This document shows, in pieces, positions 63,501-64,000 of a stretch of 64,000 nt of DNA (position 1 is the stretch's first letter; the number at the start of each line of letters is the position of its first letter). Source of the stretch: Spirodela intermedia (Eukaryota > Streptophyta > Magnoliopsida > Alismatales > Araceae); assembly GCA_902729315.2 (NCBI GenBank), contig LR746273.1, forward strand, positions 2,829,001 through 2,893,000, given 5' to 3'. Below the pieces are notes generated by a model. The model saw nothing but the letters and a program-made list of their open reading frames with translations. It was not told the DNA's origin and did not search any database. The translations under genes were made by a program, and so were the position numbers.

Positions 63501-63956
63501 GCAAAGTCAGCGATGTTCTTGTATTTTTTTTTCAAGATAGTGAGTCGTCTAAAAGTTAAATGCATTTCGATTGATAGTATGTAAGGCCCTATTCTCCAGA
63601 CACAGTTTGCTTAATTCAAAATGGTGTCATGTTCTTTGATCAAAGATGAACCAATCTCTGTTTATGGCATCTCACAAGATGCATGAACATTAACATATGT
63701 TGGGTAACTATTTGGTCCTCATGTCTGACGCCAAGTTCAGGCCAATAGAACCTGTTTCAAACAGGTTATAATTTTTTGATGGTTTTCTTAATCTTCATTT
63801 ATTTGTTATATGGCTGACATCACTGGCATCATTGTAACCTAGATTCAAACACATATTCAATTTTTACTTTCAGCTTATGTTTAGTCGGCCAATCCGCTGG
63901 ATTCTTGTACTTCATGGAAATGCAGTTGTTCCATTTTCGTTTGCAGGCCTCCCTAG
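42577..63956 (+). CDS. EDD1: glycyl-tRNA synthetase, fused alpha-beta bacterial type, organellar (EDD1), 5' 19 exons; continues past the window
   Basis: Charges tRNA-Gly in chloroplasts and mitochondria. Coding exons: 42577-42837, 44811-44861, 45250-45317, 46377-46458, 46563-46626, 48149-48204, 48321-48398, 48844-48918, 49002-49072, 53230-53346, 53439-53540, 55915-56041, 57047-57130, 57328-57414, 58639-58740, 59172-59235, 60741-60796, 62901-62972, 63874-63956 (1700 bases; frame kept at every join). The first ~60 residues are Arg/Ser-rich, fitting an organellar targeting peptide. The alpha (catalytic) part follows: [70 protein letters not shown]. The beta part starts near [15 protein letters not shown] and continues with [37 protein letters not shown]. 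All introns are GT-AG except a GC donor at 60797. The beta C-terminal half lies beyond the window. The related Arabidopsis gene is needed for embryo development. No broken codon is seen. Confidence 0.95.
42838..44810 (+). other. EDD1 intron 1
   Basis: A 1973-bp GT-AG intron. Reading through from exon 1 reaches a stop at about 43108, so the intron is required. No embedded element is recognised. Confidence 0.85.
52331..52347 (-). other. primer-binding site for initiator tRNA-Met
   Basis: The minus strand reads TGGTATCAGAGCCAAGG directly after the LTR. TGGTATCAGAGC is the standard Copia site complementary to the 3' end of initiator methionine tRNA. Confidence 0.85.
52348..52590 (-). repeat. 5' LTR of the intronic Copia element, 243 bp
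   Basis: On the minus strand it starts TGTTAAACCAATTC and ends CTACCATTCTACA. A TATA-like AGTATAAATAC lies about 120 bases in. The primer-binding site follows directly. Confidence 0.85.
53541..55914 (+). other. EDD1 intron 11, with possible decayed LTR
   Basis: A 2.4-kb intron starting GTGTTTT and ending AAGCAG. Bases about 54050-54330 contain repeated AGGAAACTGACC-like strings, which resemble antisense Copia LTR leader sequence. No coding part accompanies them. Confidence 0.45.
58772..58804 (-). other. C-rich tract, potential G-quadruplex on the minus strand
   Basis: Four or more runs of 4-6 C lie within 33 bases, starting about 30 bases after the donor of EDD1 intron 15. The minus strand could fold as a G-quadruplex, and the C-rich strand is the one present in the pre-mRNA. 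Confidence 0.5.
59236..60740 (+). other. EDD1 intron 16, with possible antisense solo LTR
   Basis: A 1.5-kb intron. Bases about 59625-59870, read on the minus strand, show TTTCCTAGTTGTTAGG-like repeats followed by a TATATATAG box, typical of plant Copia LTRs. The exact ends were not resolved. Confidence 0.4.
60797..62900 (+). other. EDD1 intron 17, GC-AG type
   Basis: The exon ends GTG GAG and the intron starts GCATGT; the acceptor is TTTGTTTAG. Only this GC donor keeps the FSVE|VLAEDLP reading in phase 0. Nothing else is recognised in its 2.1 kb. Confidence 0.8.
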
Positions 63957-64000
63957 GTAATTATGCTTTGGATTTCTAATCATTACCATTGTTTACTGGT

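Noticed and set aside
1-64000. CRISPR-like or prokaryotic defence arrays
   Set aside because: The window is clearly plant nuclear DNA. The regular repeats seen are microsatellites and LTRs, with no repeat-spacer pattern.

Overview
This is nuclear DNA from a flowering plant. The evidence is spliced genes with GT-AG introns of 0.1 to 4 kb, plant-specific families (plastid phospholipase A1, LSU-like, a fused plastid/mitochondrial glycyl-tRNA synthetase) and many LTR retrotransposons. Single-exon or GC-rich coding blocks (UNC93-like, PLA1, LSU-like) sit in AT-rich, GA/CT-microsatellite-rich DNA. That contrast is common in monocots, but the window alone does not fix the lineage.

Layout: (1) 1-454, the 3' part of a DPH4-like (J domain plus CSL zinc finger) sequence that looks frameshifted. 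(2) 1084-3858, an intact four-exon papain-like cysteine protease of 360 aa. (3) About 6.1-27.0 kb, a gene-free nest of decayed retrotransposons. A plus-strand Copia element is split by LTR insertions, and a minus-strand Gypsy element carries another LTR. One LTR family (called A here, about 1.5-1.9 kb, ends TGATAAGT...CACATCA) occurs at least five times in both orientations. A second family (B, 2.4 kb) occurs once. (4) 28828-30276, a single-exon UNC93-like membrane protein. (5) 30826-31143 (-), a small coiled-coil LSU-like gene. (6) 33040-34479 (-), a five-coding-exon SAP30-like (Sin3-binding) gene of 190 aa. (7) 39036-40799 (-), a single-exon, probably plastid class-I phospholipase A1 of 587 aa. 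(8) 42577 to past the window end (+), the EDD1-type organellar glycyl-tRNA synthetase, with 19 coding exons in the window (1700 coding bases, frame kept at every junction). One of its introns has a GC donor, and another holds a truncated antisense Copia element with its LTR and primer-binding site.

The genes are independent loci: no operon, gene cluster or shared pathway is visible. I found no CRISPR array, rRNA, convincing tRNA or undescribed multi-gene system. The most informative structures are the retrotransposon nesting (dated by target-site duplications), a head-on LTR junction, the GC-AG intron and the disrupted DPH4 copy.

Exon boundaries were worked out by eye from reading-frame continuity, splice dinucleotides and recalled family sequences. 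No alignment or search was run.
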